Below the pieces are notes generated by a model that was not told the DNA's origin, ran no database searches, and saw only the letters and a list, made by a program, of their open reading frames with translations. The translations under genes were made by a program, and so were the position numbers. DNA of 61,203 nucleotides. It comes from Mycolicibacterium porcinum. Lineage in GTDB: Bacteria > Actinomycetota > Actinomycetes > Mycobacteriales > Mycobacteriaceae. The stretch's first letter is position 1; every line of letters begins with the position of its first letter. Of this stretch, positions 42,848 to 51,087 are shown one piece after another. The stretch lies in assembly GCA_001942045.1 (NCBI GenBank), contig MSTD01000037.1, positions 1 through 61,203 of the forward strand. The letters run 5' to 3'.

Positions 42848-44145
42848 CGCTGCACGCCGACGCCGCCCATCCGGATCTGGTTACCGTCGGGGTGCCGACG
42901 CACTGGTACAACCTGGCGGCCGAACTGGACCAGCCGGTCCCACCTCACCTGCACCCGGCCACGAAGGAACCGGTCGGTCCGGACGATCTCGCGGCGCTCT
43001 TCCCGAGCGGGTTGATCGCGCAGGAAGTATCGACCGAGCCGTACATCGAGATCCCGCAACCGGTGCGTGACATCTACTCGATGTGGCGTCCGTCGCCGCT
43101 GATCCGGGCCCGCCGGTTCGAGCGGGCGCTCAACACCGGCGCGCACATCTACGTCAAGTACGAAGGCGTCAGCCCGGTGGGCAGCCACAAGACCAATTCT
43201 GCTGTGGCGCAGGCCTATTACAACAGCGTCGACGGTGTCCGGAAGCTGACCACCGAGACGGGTGCCGGACAGTGGGGTAGCGCCCTGTCCTTCGCCGGAG
43301 CACAGTTCGGCCTCGAGGTCGAGGTGTGGCAGGTCCGAGCCTCCTACGAGTCGAAGCCCTACCGCGGTCATCTGATTCGCACGTACGGCGGCACCGTGCA
43401 CTCGAGCCCGTCGAATCTCACCGCGGCGGGTCGCGCGATCCTCGACGCAACTCCGGACACCACCGGCAGCCTCGGGATGGCGGTGAGTGAGGCCGTCGAG
43501 GTGGCCGCCGCCAACGCGGACACCCGCTATGCGCTCGGCAGCGTGCTGAACCACGTGGTACTGCACCAGAGCGTGATCGGTCTGGAAGCCGTTGCTCAGC
43601 TCGCCGCCGTCGAACCGGACGGCGCCGACGTGGTCTTCGGTTGCGCCGGTGGCGGATCCAATCTCGCGGGCCTGGCATTCCCGTTCCTGCGCGAGAAGAT
43701 CCATGGCCGGTCGAACCCGAAGGTGGTCGCCGCCGAGCCGGCCGCATGCCCGTCGATCACGCAGGGCGAGTATCGCTACGACCATGGCGACGTGGCGGGC
43801 CTGACCCCGCTGCTCAAGATGCACACGCTGGGAATGGACTTCGTGCCCGACCCGATTCATGCGGGTGGGTTGCGCTACCACGGGATGGCACCGGCACTGA
43901 GCCACACCGTCGAACTCGGCCTGGTCGAGGGCATCGCCATCGGCCAACACGACGCATTCTCTGCGGGTGTCCTGTTCGCCCGAACCCAGGGCATCGTGCC
44001 GGCCCCCGAGGCCACACACGCCATCGCGGCGGCCGCTGCGCATGTGGCCGATGACCCGGCCGAGCAGGTGGTCGTGGTCGGGCTCTCGGGTCATGGTCAA
44101 CTCGACCTGCCGGCCTACGCGGAATTCCTGGACGGGCGCTTCTGA
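42844..44145 (+). CDS. TrpB-like PLP enzyme (TrpB2 type)
   Basis: The protein has 433 residues, longer than standard TrpB (about 400), as is usual for TrpB2. The PLP lysine is Lys116 in VGSHKTNSA, with TETGAGQWGSALSFAGAQFG and the glycine loop GCAGGGSNLAGLAF. No trpA or other trp gene is adjacent. TrpB2 enzymes can make tryptophan from indole and serine, but the natural role away from trp operons is unclear. It is coupled to the rhomboid-like gene. Confidence 0.88.
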   Translation: MTLHADAAHPDLVTVGVPTHWYNLAAELDQPVPPHLHPATKEPVGPDDLAALFPSGLIAQEVSTEPYIEIPQPVRDIYSMWRPSPLIRARRFERALNTGAHIYVKYEGVSPVGSHKTNSAVAQAYYNSVDGVRKLTTETGAGQWGSALSFAGAQFGLEVEVWQVRASYESKPYRGHLIRTYGGTVHSSPSNLTAAGRAILDATPDTTGSLGMAVSEAVEVAAANADTRYALGSVLNHVVLHQSVIGLEAVAQLAAVEPDGADVVFGCAGGGSNLAGLAFPFLREKIHGRSNPKVVAAEPAACPSITQGEYRYDHGDVAGLTPLLKMHTLGMDFVPDPIHAGGLRYHGMAPALSHTVELGLVEGIAIGQHDAFSAGVLFARTQGIVPAPEATHAIAAAAAHVADDPAEQVVVVGLSGHGQLDLPAYAEFLDGRF

Positions 44146-44161
44146 ACCGAGCGGGGCCCGG

Positions 44162-45094
44162 TCAAATCTGCCAGTCGTTCGCCCCGTCGTTCTGGTTGTA
44201 GGTGCCGACGGAGTTCTTGACGACGACGGGATCGCCGCTGCCGAAGTGGTCGAAGAACCATTGCGCGTTGGCCGGGCTGAGGTTGGGGCAGCCGTGGCTC
44301 ACATTGCGTTTACCCTGAGCACCCACCGACCATGGGGCACTGTGTACGAAAATGCCCGTGTTGCTGAGGCGAACGGCATTCTGGACCTTGAGTTTGTAGC
44401 CTTCGGCCGAGTTCACCGGGACGCCGTAGGTTGACGAATCCATGATGATGTCGGCGAACTTCTCCAGTACGTAGTACGTGCCGTTGGGGGTTTCGTAGCC
44501 AGGCTTCCCCAGAGAGACGGGAAAGGTCTTTTCCAGGACGCCATTCCGGTGGATCTCCATCTGATGGGTGTCGTCGTCAATGGTGGCCACGAGCGCATCG
44601 CCAACCCGGAAACTCGACTTCGTGCCTGCGGCGTCAATGTTCACCACGGTGCCGGACGGCCAGAAATCGATTGGCCGCCAACGCACCTGGCTGTCGCTCA
44701 TCCAGTAGAACTTTCCGGGCACCGGGGGGTTAGAGGAGATGTGAATCGAATCCTCGGCCAACTGGCGGTCGGCGATCGGCCGCTGGAAGTTGATGTAGAT
44801 CGGCTTCGCGACGCCAACCGTCGACCCATTGGCCGGATTGAACGTCGGTGGCAGGAATGGTGGCTCTCCACTGAACGGCAATGGGTTCTGTCCGGCCGGG
44901 ATATCGACGTTGGCTGCCTGACCGAAGGGGTTGAACCAGGGCATCGGCGCCGGATCGAGCTGTGGTGCCGGTTCGACCGGCTGGGGCGGACCTGCCGGCT
45001 CGGCCAGGGCCGAAGCTCCGGCGACGGTGGCTGCGGTGACCGTGACGGTCGCCGCGATCGCGGTGATCCACAGGTGCCTGCTGCGGTATTGCAC
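44162..45094 (-). CDS. L,D-transpeptidase with Ig-like domain
   Basis: The protein has 310 residues: a signal peptide ([20 protein letters not shown]), a Pro-rich linker, an Ig-like domain at about 80-155 ([20 protein letters not shown]), then a YkuD catalytic domain. The active site [22 protein letters not shown] has the catalytic Cys near residue 269. It makes 3-3 cross-links in peptidoglycan, which are dominant in mycobacteria and insensitive to most penicillins. A TCTACTA-N14-TAGTAGA dyad with a central TACGTA lies 69 bp upstream, similar to sites near blaI. Confidence 0.92.
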   Translation of the reverse strand: MQYRSRHLWITAIAATVTVTAATVAGASALAEPAGPPQPVEPAPQLDPAPMPWFNPFGQAANVDIPAGQNPLPFSGEPPFLPPTFNPANGSTVGVAKPIYINFQRPIADRQLAEDSIHISSNPPVPGKFYWMSDSQVRWRPIDFWPSGTVVNIDAAGTKSSFRVGDALVATIDDDTHQMEIHRNGVLEKTFPVSLGKPGYETPNGTYYVLEKFADIIMDSSTYGVPVNSAEGYKLKVQNAVRLSNTGIFVHSAPWSVGAQGKRNVSHGCPNLSPANAQWFFDHFGSGDPVVVKNSVGTYNQNDGANDWQI

Positions 45095-45162
45095 GGGGCC
45101 TCCCTCGATGAGGTGTCCTTGGCGACCACGCCCCTTCGGGCGGATGCATGACGTGGCCTCAG

Positions 45163-45190
45163 TCTACTAGCTACGTACGGGGATAGTAGA
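45163..45190. promoter_or_regulatory. BlaI-type operator candidate upstream of the L,D-transpeptidase
   Basis: TCTACTA and TAGTAGA form a perfect 7-bp inverted repeat around 14 bases that contain TACGTA (45172-45177). MecI/BlaI repressors bind TAC/GTA dyads. Related sites occur upstream of the neighbouring mmcO, blaI and NlpC/P60 genes. Confidence 0.5.
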
Positions 45191-45311
45191 TCGCGTAGGC
45201 CGCACGGACGGTTGCTCGTCGGTGTGGCATTTCGCCGAAAGTAATTGTTTGCCATTGGATTTGTGAAGAATCAGTAAAGCTCTGCGCTGCTTGCGGCCTT
45301 CCGGACCTGGG

Positions 45312-45347
45312 AATACGTAGTTATTCAATACGTGGGTAGTCCGTAGA
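45312..45347. promoter_or_regulatory. Repeated AATACGT sites upstream of the multicopper oxidase
   Basis: AATACGT occurs at 45312-45318 (as AATACGTAG) and again at 45327-45333 (AATACGTGGGTAG), followed by CCGTAG. The first contains TACGTA. The stretch 45095-45455 has no gene and holds both divergent promoters of the transpeptidase and oxidase. Confidence 0.4.
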
Positions 45348-45455
45348 TTTTGTGTGTTCGGTATGAGTTCCGTTTCGCGCGTCGCACCGACTTCTTCAAC
45401 GAACCTTCACAGAACCCATACCGATCCACCGATGTCGGCGGTGAGGGTGGAGGAC

Positions 45456-46991
45456 ATGCCTGACATCGCCAACCTGCCGCGGCTCAGCCGCCGAGGATTC
45501 CTCGCGGCAACCGCCGCGCTGAGTGCTACCGCTGTCGCGGGGTGTCAGCGCGACGCCGGCGCCGCATCGACGCGCGGTGAAATCATCGATGCGATCGCCC
45601 CGGCCGAGGCTCGTCGCCCGCACAGCGGGCGCACGGTCTCCACCACGCTGACCGCCCAGCGCACGCGGGTGGATCTGGGCGGCACGATTGCCGACACGAT
45701 CGCCTACAACGACATCGTGCCCGGACCACTGCTGCGAGCGTCGGTCGGCGACGAACTCCAGGTCACGGTCCGCAACCGGCTCGGCCGTTCGACCTCGGTG
45801 CACTGGCACGGACTGGCGCTTCGCAACGATATGGACGGCGCGTCGCCGGCCACCCCTGACATTGCCGATGGCCAGGACTTCACCTACCGGTTCTCGGTGC
45901 CTCACCCAGGGACGTATTGGGCACATCCGCACACCGGGCTCGACGCGGACACGGGCCTGTATTTCCCGCTGATCGTCGACGACCCGAAGGATCCGGGCCG
46001 ATATGACGCCGAATGGGTGGTGATGCTCGACGATTGGACCGACGGCGTCGGCCCGAGCCCGGCGCAGATCTATGACAGACTGCGAACGCCGTCGGGAGCT
46101 GGGCACGGCATGCCGGGCATGGAGGGTATGCCGGGTATGGACCACGACGCCGCAATGGGGCCGATGGGCGGCCGGGATGGTTCACCCCTCGGCGGCGACG
46201 CCGGTGACGTCGACTACCCGTTGTACGTGGTCAATGGACGTAATGCGCAGAACCCCACCAGCTTCCGGGCTCGCCCGGGTCAACGGGTACGGATCCGGCT
46301 GATCAATGCCGGGTCCGACACCGCGTTCCGGGTCGCGTTGGCCGGACACCGCATGACCGTCACTCATACCGACGGATTCCCGGTGGTTCCCGGTGAAGTG
46401 GACGCGGTGCTGCTCGGGATGGGTGAGCGTTATGACGTGACGATCACGGCGGGGGACGGGGTGTTCCCGCTGGTCGCGGCTGCTGAGGGAAAAGGTGCGT
46501 CGACTCGGGCGCTGCTGGTGACCGCCGATGGTTCGACTCCTCCGCCCGACTACGCGCCGGCTGAGCTGCGTGGTCGGCTGGGCACGGTCAGTTCGTTCAC
46601 CGCCACACCTGAAGCCAGTTTCGACTGGGTGGGCGCTGACACCGAACTCCCCGTGGAGCTGGGCGGCTCCATGGCAACGTATGACTGGACGATCAATGGC
46701 CGACCATTCGCGAGCGCGCAGCCCTTGACCGTGCGTGGAGGCCAACGGGTCGCAATGACATTCCGGAACTCGACGATGATGTGGCATCCGATGCATCTGC
46801 ACGGACACACTTTTCAGGTGCTCGGTGACGACGGACGCCCGGGTGCGCGCAAAGACACCCTTGTCGTGCGCCCCATGCAGCGCCAGCGGGTGATCTTCGC
46901 AGCGGACAATCCCGGCTTATGGATGTTGCACTGCCACAACGCTTATCACCAGGAGGCCGGGATGATGACGAGCCTCCACTACACCAGCTGA
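45456..46991 (+). CDS. mmcO: Multicopper oxidase, MmcO-like
   Basis: The protein has 511 residues; the start at ATG 45456 follows GGTGGAGG. The Tat signal (LSRRGFLAATAALSATAVAG-C) ends in a lipobox Cys. All four copper motifs are present: HWHG, HPHTG, HPMHLHGHTFQV and HCHNAYHQEAGM. A Met-rich loop (GHGMPGMEGMPGMDHDAAMG) fits a cuprous oxidase. Rv0846c, the M. tuberculosis homologue I recall, protects from copper. Here the gene lies beside blaI rather than a copper regulator, and its promoter carries TACGTA motifs. Confidence 0.9.
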   Translation: MPDIANLPRLSRRGFLAATAALSATAVAGCQRDAGAASTRGEIIDAIAPAEARRPHSGRTVSTTLTAQRTRVDLGGTIADTIAYNDIVPGPLLRASVGDELQVTVRNRLGRSTSVHWHGLALRNDMDGASPATPDIADGQDFTYRFSVPHPGTYWAHPHTGLDADTGLYFPLIVDDPKDPGRYDAEWVVMLDDWTDGVGPSPAQIYDRLRTPSGAGHGMPGMEGMPGMDHDAAMGPMGGRDGSPLGGDAGDVDYPLYVVNGRNAQNPTSFRARPGQRVRIRLINAGSDTAFRVALAGHRMTVTHTDGFPVVPGEVDAVLLGMGERYDVTITAGDGVFPLVAAAEGKGASTRALLVTADGSTPPPDYAPAELRGRLGTVSSFTATPEASFDWVGADTELPVELGGSMATYDWTINGRPFASAQPLTVRGGQRVAMTFRNSTMMWHPMHLHGHTFQVLGDDGRPGARKDTLVVRPMQRQRVIFAADNPGLWMLHCHNAYHQEAGMMTSLHYTS

Positions 46992-47009
46992 CGTGTCGTG
47001 TCGCGCGGG

Positions 47010-47022
47010 AGTACTACGTACT
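47010..47022. promoter_or_regulatory. BlaI operator candidate upstream of blaI
   Basis: AGTAC-TAC-GTACT is a perfect 5-bp inverted repeat about 90 bp before the blaI start, and a CAGTAG follows at 47031. Position suggests autoregulation of blaI-blaR. Confidence 0.5.
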
Positions 47023-47110
47023 GGCCTATGCAGTAGGTCCCGACGCGCGTCGAGGCGCCCGCCCGTCCTTTTCGCGAGGTACTCTCGGACCACCGACTGT
47101 GGAGGGTGTA

Positions 47111-47500
47111 GTGCGCGTACGAGGATTCGGCGAACTGGAAGCCGACATCATGGACCGCATCTGGAACCGCGGCGATGCGGCGGTCACGGTGCGCGACGTC
47201 TTCGACGAGCTCGCCGAGGAGCGCCGGATCGCCTACACCACGGTGATGTCGACGATGGACAACCTGCATACCAAGGGTTGGCTGGAACGGGACCGCGACG
47301 GGCGTGCCTACCGCTACTGGCCGACGCTGAACCGCGAGCAGCACTCGGCCCAGTTGATGCGCGAGGCGTTGGATGGCGGCGGCCGTTCTGATCTGGTGCT
47401 CAGCTATTTCATCGAGCAGATCGACCCAGAGGATTCCGATCGGTTGCGTGCCGCGCTACGCACGTTGGCTCGGCGCTCCACCAGGGCGAAAAAGCGGTGA
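47111..47500 (+). CDS. blaI: BlaI/MecI/CopY-family repressor
   Basis: The protein has 129 residues. GTG 47111 follows GGAGG at 47101. The winged helix is FGELEADIMDRIWNRGDAAV, VRDVFDELAEERRIAYTTVM and STMDNLHTKGWLERDRDGRA; the dimerisation tail follows. In M. tuberculosis the homologue Rv1846c represses blaC and other genes until its partner protease responds to beta-lactams. It overlaps the M56 gene by 4 bases. The N-terminus is short, giving a 129-residue protein close to the usual 125-140. Confidence 0.9.
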   Translation: MRVRGFGELEADIMDRIWNRGDAAVTVRDVFDELAEERRIAYTTVMSTMDNLHTKGWLERDRDGRAYRYWPTLNREQHSAQLMREALDGGGRSDLVLSYFIEQIDPEDSDRLRAALRTLARRSTRAKKR

Positions 47501-48435
47501 ATATCGCCGCGGGCCTGCTGATCTACGGCGGGGTGATGGTGTTGGTGGCGCCGCGACTCCTCGGCACGCTCACTCGCGCCGGAGCGGCCCCGAGGTTCGG
47601 CGTCGCGGTCTGGTTGACCGCCATCGTCAGCGTTCTGGCAACCTGGGTCGCGATTCCGTTGCTGGTGATCGGTGACGTGGTGTTCCACAACGGTCAGCGC
47701 AGGTCGCTCCTGAACTCTTGCGTGGAGTTGCTCTGCGACATCGCAGCCGGACGCGCCGGTTTCGCGGCGCAGGCGTCGGTCGTGGTCGTCGCGGTCGCGC
47801 TGATCGTGGCGGTCGCCGGTTTCGGAATGAAGGCGGTGCGCGCCGTTCGGCGCATGAGCATCCATGCCGACAGCCACGCTCAAGCTGTTCGGCTCGTGGG
47901 ACGTCCGAGTGGCCAACGGGACGTCTTCGTCGTCGACGCTGATGAGCGGACCGCGTACTGTGTGGCCGGCGCGCCGCCGGCGATCGTGGTCACCACCGGT
48001 GCAATCGCTGCACTCGACAGTGACGAGTTGCAAGCGGTCCTGGCCCACGAGCGGGCGCACCTTGACGGGCATCATCCGAGAATCGTGACGGCGCTGCGCG
48101 GGTTGGCCCTGGTGTTCCCTCGGGTGAAGCTGATGACCCGAGGTGCTTCCGACGTCGCCAGGCTGCTGGAGATGTGCGCCGACGATTCCGCGGCTCGCCG
48201 ATTCGGGGAACACACGCTGCTGGCCGGATTGATGACTCTTGCCGGAGCCACGCCTGCACAGGCTCTCGGCGCGGCCGATGTGGCGTTGCTGAACCGCGCC
48301 GAGCGACTTGCGCTGCCACCGACACCATGGACCCGGCTGGGAGCGAGGGCAGGTCTCTTCGGGGCCATGACAGTGATCGCTCTCGCTCCGATCACCACAT
48401 TCGCGCTGGGCGCATCCGGCCTGCTGTGCCGATGA
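47497..48435 (+). CDS. blaR: M56-family BlaR-type membrane metalloprotease without sensor domain
   Basis: The protein has 312 residues. Helices lie near 5-20, 35-60 and 93-110 and at the C-terminus. The zinc site is HERAH at 184-188 (LAHERAHLDGHH) with a distal acidic region (LLEMCADDSAARRFG). Staphylococcal BlaR1 is about 600 residues with a penicillin-binding sensor; that domain is absent here, as I recall for Rv1845c. It should inactivate BlaI on envelope stress, but how it senses is unclear. It is coupled to blaI by a GTGA overlap. Confidence 0.87.
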   Translation: MNIAAGLLIYGGVMVLVAPRLLGTLTRAGAAPRFGVAVWLTAIVSVLATWVAIPLLVIGDVVFHNGQRRSLLNSCVELLCDIAAGRAGFAAQASVVVVAVALIVAVAGFGMKAVRAVRRMSIHADSHAQAVRLVGRPSGQRDVFVVDADERTAYCVAGAPPAIVVTTGAIAALDSDELQAVLAHERAHLDGHHPRIVTALRGLALVFPRVKLMTRGASDVARLLEMCADDSAARRFGEHTLLAGLMTLAGATPAQALGAADVALLNRAERLALPPTPWTRLGARAGLFGAMTVIALAPITTFALGASGLLCR

Positions 48436-48436
48436 C

Positions 48437-48862
48437 CTAGTGTTCCCGCTCGAACACCACGAGCGTGTCTGCCAGGTTGCCGTCGACGAAGTAGGCCCGG
48501 CAGGTGAACGGATCGTGGATCGTGTTGCCCGACTCGGTCTGTGCCTCAACCGTTCCTGAGACGTTCCACACGGTGATGCGGGCATGGTCGACGCCCTTGA
48601 GTGGGGCATCGGTGGTCAACGGGAACAGGTCTCGAATATCGGGTTCGAGGTCGCTGAGTGTCGACTGCACGTCGGACAGCCGGGCGGCCTCGGGTGTCAT
48701 CAGTTTGCCGCGAACGTCAGCTTCGCAGCGGTCCTGAGCCGTCCGTTCCGCAGTGCTCACAACACCAGAGCCGTACGTTTTCACGGCAACCGCTGCGACG
48801 GCGCCCACGATGAGTGCACATGCCAAGAGCCATAGCGGGGCACGTCGACCGGTCATGCGCAC
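48437..48862 (-). CDS. Small membrane-anchored protein
   Basis: The protein has 141 residues. An N-terminal helix (PLWLLACALIVGAVAAVAVK) is followed by an extracytoplasmic domain with two cysteines (DRCEADVRGKLMTPEAARLS and FTCRAYFVDGNLADTLVVFE) that could form a disulfide. It has one base of spacing to the convergent blaR gene, and the NlpC/P60 gene lies 15 bp upstream on the same strand. No family is recognised. Confidence 0.65.
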   Translation of the reverse strand: MRMTGRRAPLWLLACALIVGAVAAVAVKTYGSGVVSTAERTAQDRCEADVRGKLMTPEAARLSDVQSTLSDLEPDIRDLFPLTTDAPLKGVDHARITVWNVSGTVEAQTESGNTIHDPFTCRAYFVDGNLADTLVVFEREH

Positions 48863-48877
48863 CTGGTCATTATCGCG

Positions 48878-49612
48878 TCAATACTCAATGATGCGGGTGA
48901 CAAAGGGCGTCATCCCCGATTTGCGGACCGGGGAGACCTTGACCGGAACACCGGTCTGCTGGGCCTCGATCATCTGCCCGTTGCCGAGGTAGAGCGCCTC
49001 GTGTTGGCCGCCGCCGGGTCCCCAGAACAGGAGATCGCCGCGCTTGGCCTGCGACGGCGGGAGCTGGCGCCCGGCGGTGTACTGATCGCCGGAGTAGCGG
49101 GGGAGCAGTACACCGACGCCGGCGAACGCGTAACGGGTGAGGCCGGAGCAATCGAAACCGACCGTGCCGGCGCCGGAGTCCACACCACGGCTGGGCCCGG
49201 TCAGGCTTCCGCCTCCCCACGAATACGGGACGCCGAGTTGGGTTCCGGCCCGCCGGATCACGTACTCGACCGCCTGCCTGCCGTACACGCGGTTCCCGCG
49301 GAGTACGGGAGCGGCGCCACCGGTGTCGGCGGGTGCGAGACCCAGGCTGCCGAGAAACTTTCGCCCCATGTCGAAGGTCGTCTGTGCGGCAAAAGCGCTT
49401 GCCTGCAGCGACGCATTGGCGATGGCCACCGGGTCGCCGGGAGCACCTGCGCTGAGCAGATTGGGGAGGGTGGGGTCCCACTGGCCGGCGTTCGGCTCTG
49501 CGTGTGCGATTGGCACTCTCAGCGCGGCGAGCGATGCTGTCGCCAAAACTGCTGTGCGCAAGAGGGTTCGGCGATCCGAGACGGTGGAAGCTTTATGCGG
49601 AATGGATGGCAC
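48878..49612 (-). CDS. NlpC/P60 peptidoglycan endopeptidase, RipB-like
   Basis: The protein has 244 residues. The N-terminal signal contains DRRTLLRTAVLATASLAALR. The C-terminal NlpC/P60 domain has catalytic Cys155 (GFDCSGLTRYAFAGVG), His204 (GGGQHEALYLGNGQM) and a polar third residue; LPRYSGDQYTAGRQLPPSQA matches RipA/RipB. It would cut D-Glu-mDAP bonds in peptidoglycan. Unlike RipD it keeps its catalytic Cys and His. Its leader carries the densest TACGTA cluster of the window (49670-49696), linking it to the BlaI-type cluster. Confidence 0.88.
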   Translation of the reverse strand: MPSIPHKASTVSDRRTLLRTAVLATASLAALRVPIAHAEPNAGQWDPTLPNLLSAGAPGDPVAIANASLQASAFAAQTTFDMGRKFLGSLGLAPADTGGAAPVLRGNRVYGRQAVEYVIRRAGTQLGVPYSWGGGSLTGPSRGVDSGAGTVGFDCSGLTRYAFAGVGVLLPRYSGDQYTAGRQLPPSQAKRGDLLFWGPGGGQHEALYLGNGQMIEAQQTGVPVKVSPVRKSGMTPFVTRIIEY

Positions 49613-49669
49613 TTCACACGTTTCCTTTCCGCCCTTCGCCGGTCGCGACGCGTCCGGGCGTAACGCATA

Positions 49670-49696
49670 ACTACGTAGTAACTACGTACGTACGTA
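49670..49696. promoter_or_regulatory. Tandem TACGTA palindromes upstream of the NlpC/P60 gene
   Basis: ACTACGTAGT (49670-49679) is a perfect 10-bp palindrome. It is followed by TACGTACGTACGTA (49683-49696), a 14-bp palindrome made of three TACG units. They lie 58-84 bp before the start, and half-sites are of the TAC/GTA type seen upstream of blaI. Confidence 0.55.
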
Positions 49697-49964
49697 CTCT
49701 ATATCACAATACTCACGTGAGCCCCACTTGTAACAGAATTACATTTCTGTAATTCGTTGCGGAGATTGCGTTTTGGCAACGGACGCGGATCCAGCGCAGA
49801 ACAGGTAGCGGAGTACTCGTGGGGGCTGGACCCGGCAGATCTGGCCATGAAGGTGACCCACTGGCGGCCGCTCAGGTGTCGCGGCTACAGCGGTTCGACC
49901 CCGGGACGAATGAATTGGTCGACCAGGTCACCGATTTGCGAATCGACAGCCAAGTTCCGCAACC
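49697..49964. other. Intergenic stretch, no certain gene
   Basis: Beyond the TACGTA cluster two plus-strand frames are protein-like in part: MRRLRFGNGRGSSAEQVAEY with a TTG start at 49757, and a different frame ending LVDQVTDLRIDSQVPQPQGW just before 49975. Neither is convincing alone. This may be a degraded gene or chance. Confidence 0.3.
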
Positions 49965-51083
49965 TCAGGGCTGGTAGCCGTCGAGGAATCCGGTGAGCCC
50001 GGACGGTTCGTGTGGACCGATGGCGATCTGCTCGACGACGCCGATGCCGGTCCGCTCGCCCATTGTGGCTTTGACGACGTTCTGCAGATGGATCGAGGCG
50101 AAGTCGGTCGGGTCGAAGTCCTCGAGGCGGATGGATTCCCGGCCGATCTCGAACTCGCCGTGGTTGGAACCGTGCCCCCAGTGTGGGTGCCAGTAGCCGA
50201 TCCCGCGCATGCGGAAGGTGAAGAGCTTCTCTATCTCGATGTGGGTCTGGCCTTCGACGGGATCGGTGAACCACAGGTGTGCCCGCCGGATCTCGCGTCG
50301 TCCCGGCTCCCACTCGAGTTCATAGCCGAGGTCGTAGCATTCGCGCACACCGACCCGGCTACACGGGGAGGCTCCGGCCGGCAGCGGATCCAGGATCTGG
50401 GCCGTCTGCAGCCACCTGCGTCCGTCCTCGTGCTCGTGAAAGGCGTAGTGCGTGAACCGATCTCCGAAATGCAAAGGTGCCCAGAGCCAGAACACCTGGA
50501 ACGGCATCGGCTGGCGCAGCACCGGCACCTGCTCACCGACCGGCCGGACTCCCCAGGAGCGGTCACGGGTTCCCGGCACCGAACCGGCGTCGACGGCGGT
50601 GTCCTCGCCGTCGACGCTGACGGTTCCCGCCCAGCTGCCCCATTGCGTCAGCCGGGTGTGATCGGTGAGCACGATGCCCTCGGCGGTTCGGCGCGTTTGC
50701 CGGGGTTCCTCGATCGCCACGGTGGTGGCTCGGAACACCAGGTCGCAACTGATGCCGTGCTCATTCGAGTCGACGATGTAGCGGATGGTGCGCATCGGTT
50801 CGACCACCTCGATGCGGAACGGGCCGAGGGTCGCCGACCGGTCCAGCGGCATCGCTCCGGAGGCGAAGATCGAGTGTTCCACACCGTCTTTGACCAGACT
50901 GAAGGCCGCGTCGATGACCCCGCGCACGGGGTAGTGACCCATCGCCGCACCGAAGTAGAACTCACCGTCGCGCTGATGACCGTTGAACCAGTAGCGGTCG
51001 TAGTGGTTGGGGTCGGCGCTCGCCGGCGTGGCAACCGGCTCGGCCGTGGAATGGATGGGGTAGTCGTCGAACGGCGTGAGCAC
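49965..51083 (-). CDS. Uncharacterised soluble protein, 372 aa
   Basis: The protein is rich in beta-like and aromatic segments with many Trp and His (FYFGAAMGHYPVRGVIDAAF, LTQWGSWAGTVSVDGEDTAV, WLWAPLHFGDRFTHYAFHEH, GIGYWHPHWGHGSNHGEFEI). The spacing of two similar halves suggests a double lipocalin-like (AttH/CrtC-type) barrel, but this is a guess. It has no signal peptide. It lies 4 bases from the MDR oxidoreductase on the same strand, so the two are probably co-transcribed under the divergent TetR gene. Confidence 0.65.
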   Translation of the reverse strand: MLTPFDDYPIHSTAEPVATPASADPNHYDRYWFNGHQRDGEFYFGAAMGHYPVRGVIDAAFSLVKDGVEHSIFASGAMPLDRSATLGPFRIEVVEPMRTIRYIVDSNEHGISCDLVFRATTVAIEEPRQTRRTAEGIVLTDHTRLTQWGSWAGTVSVDGEDTAVDAGSVPGTRDRSWGVRPVGEQVPVLRQPMPFQVFWLWAPLHFGDRFTHYAFHEHEDGRRWLQTAQILDPLPAGASPCSRVGVRECYDLGYELEWEPGRREIRRAHLWFTDPVEGQTHIEIEKLFTFRMRGIGYWHPHWGHGSNHGEFEIGRESIRLEDFDPTDFASIHLQNVVKATMGERTGIGVVEQIAIGPHEPSGLTGFLDGYQP

Positions 51084-51087
51084 GGAG

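Noticed and set aside
42460..44100. 546-codon open frame antisense to the TrpB2-like gene
   Set aside because: Codon-bias shadow; rich in Arg/Gly/His without domain signatures, while the other strand has a clear PLP enzyme.
49757..49996. Small gene upstream of the uncharacterised protein
   Set aside because: Two frames are each only half protein-like, the start is a TTG without a good ribosome site, and it runs into the next gene.
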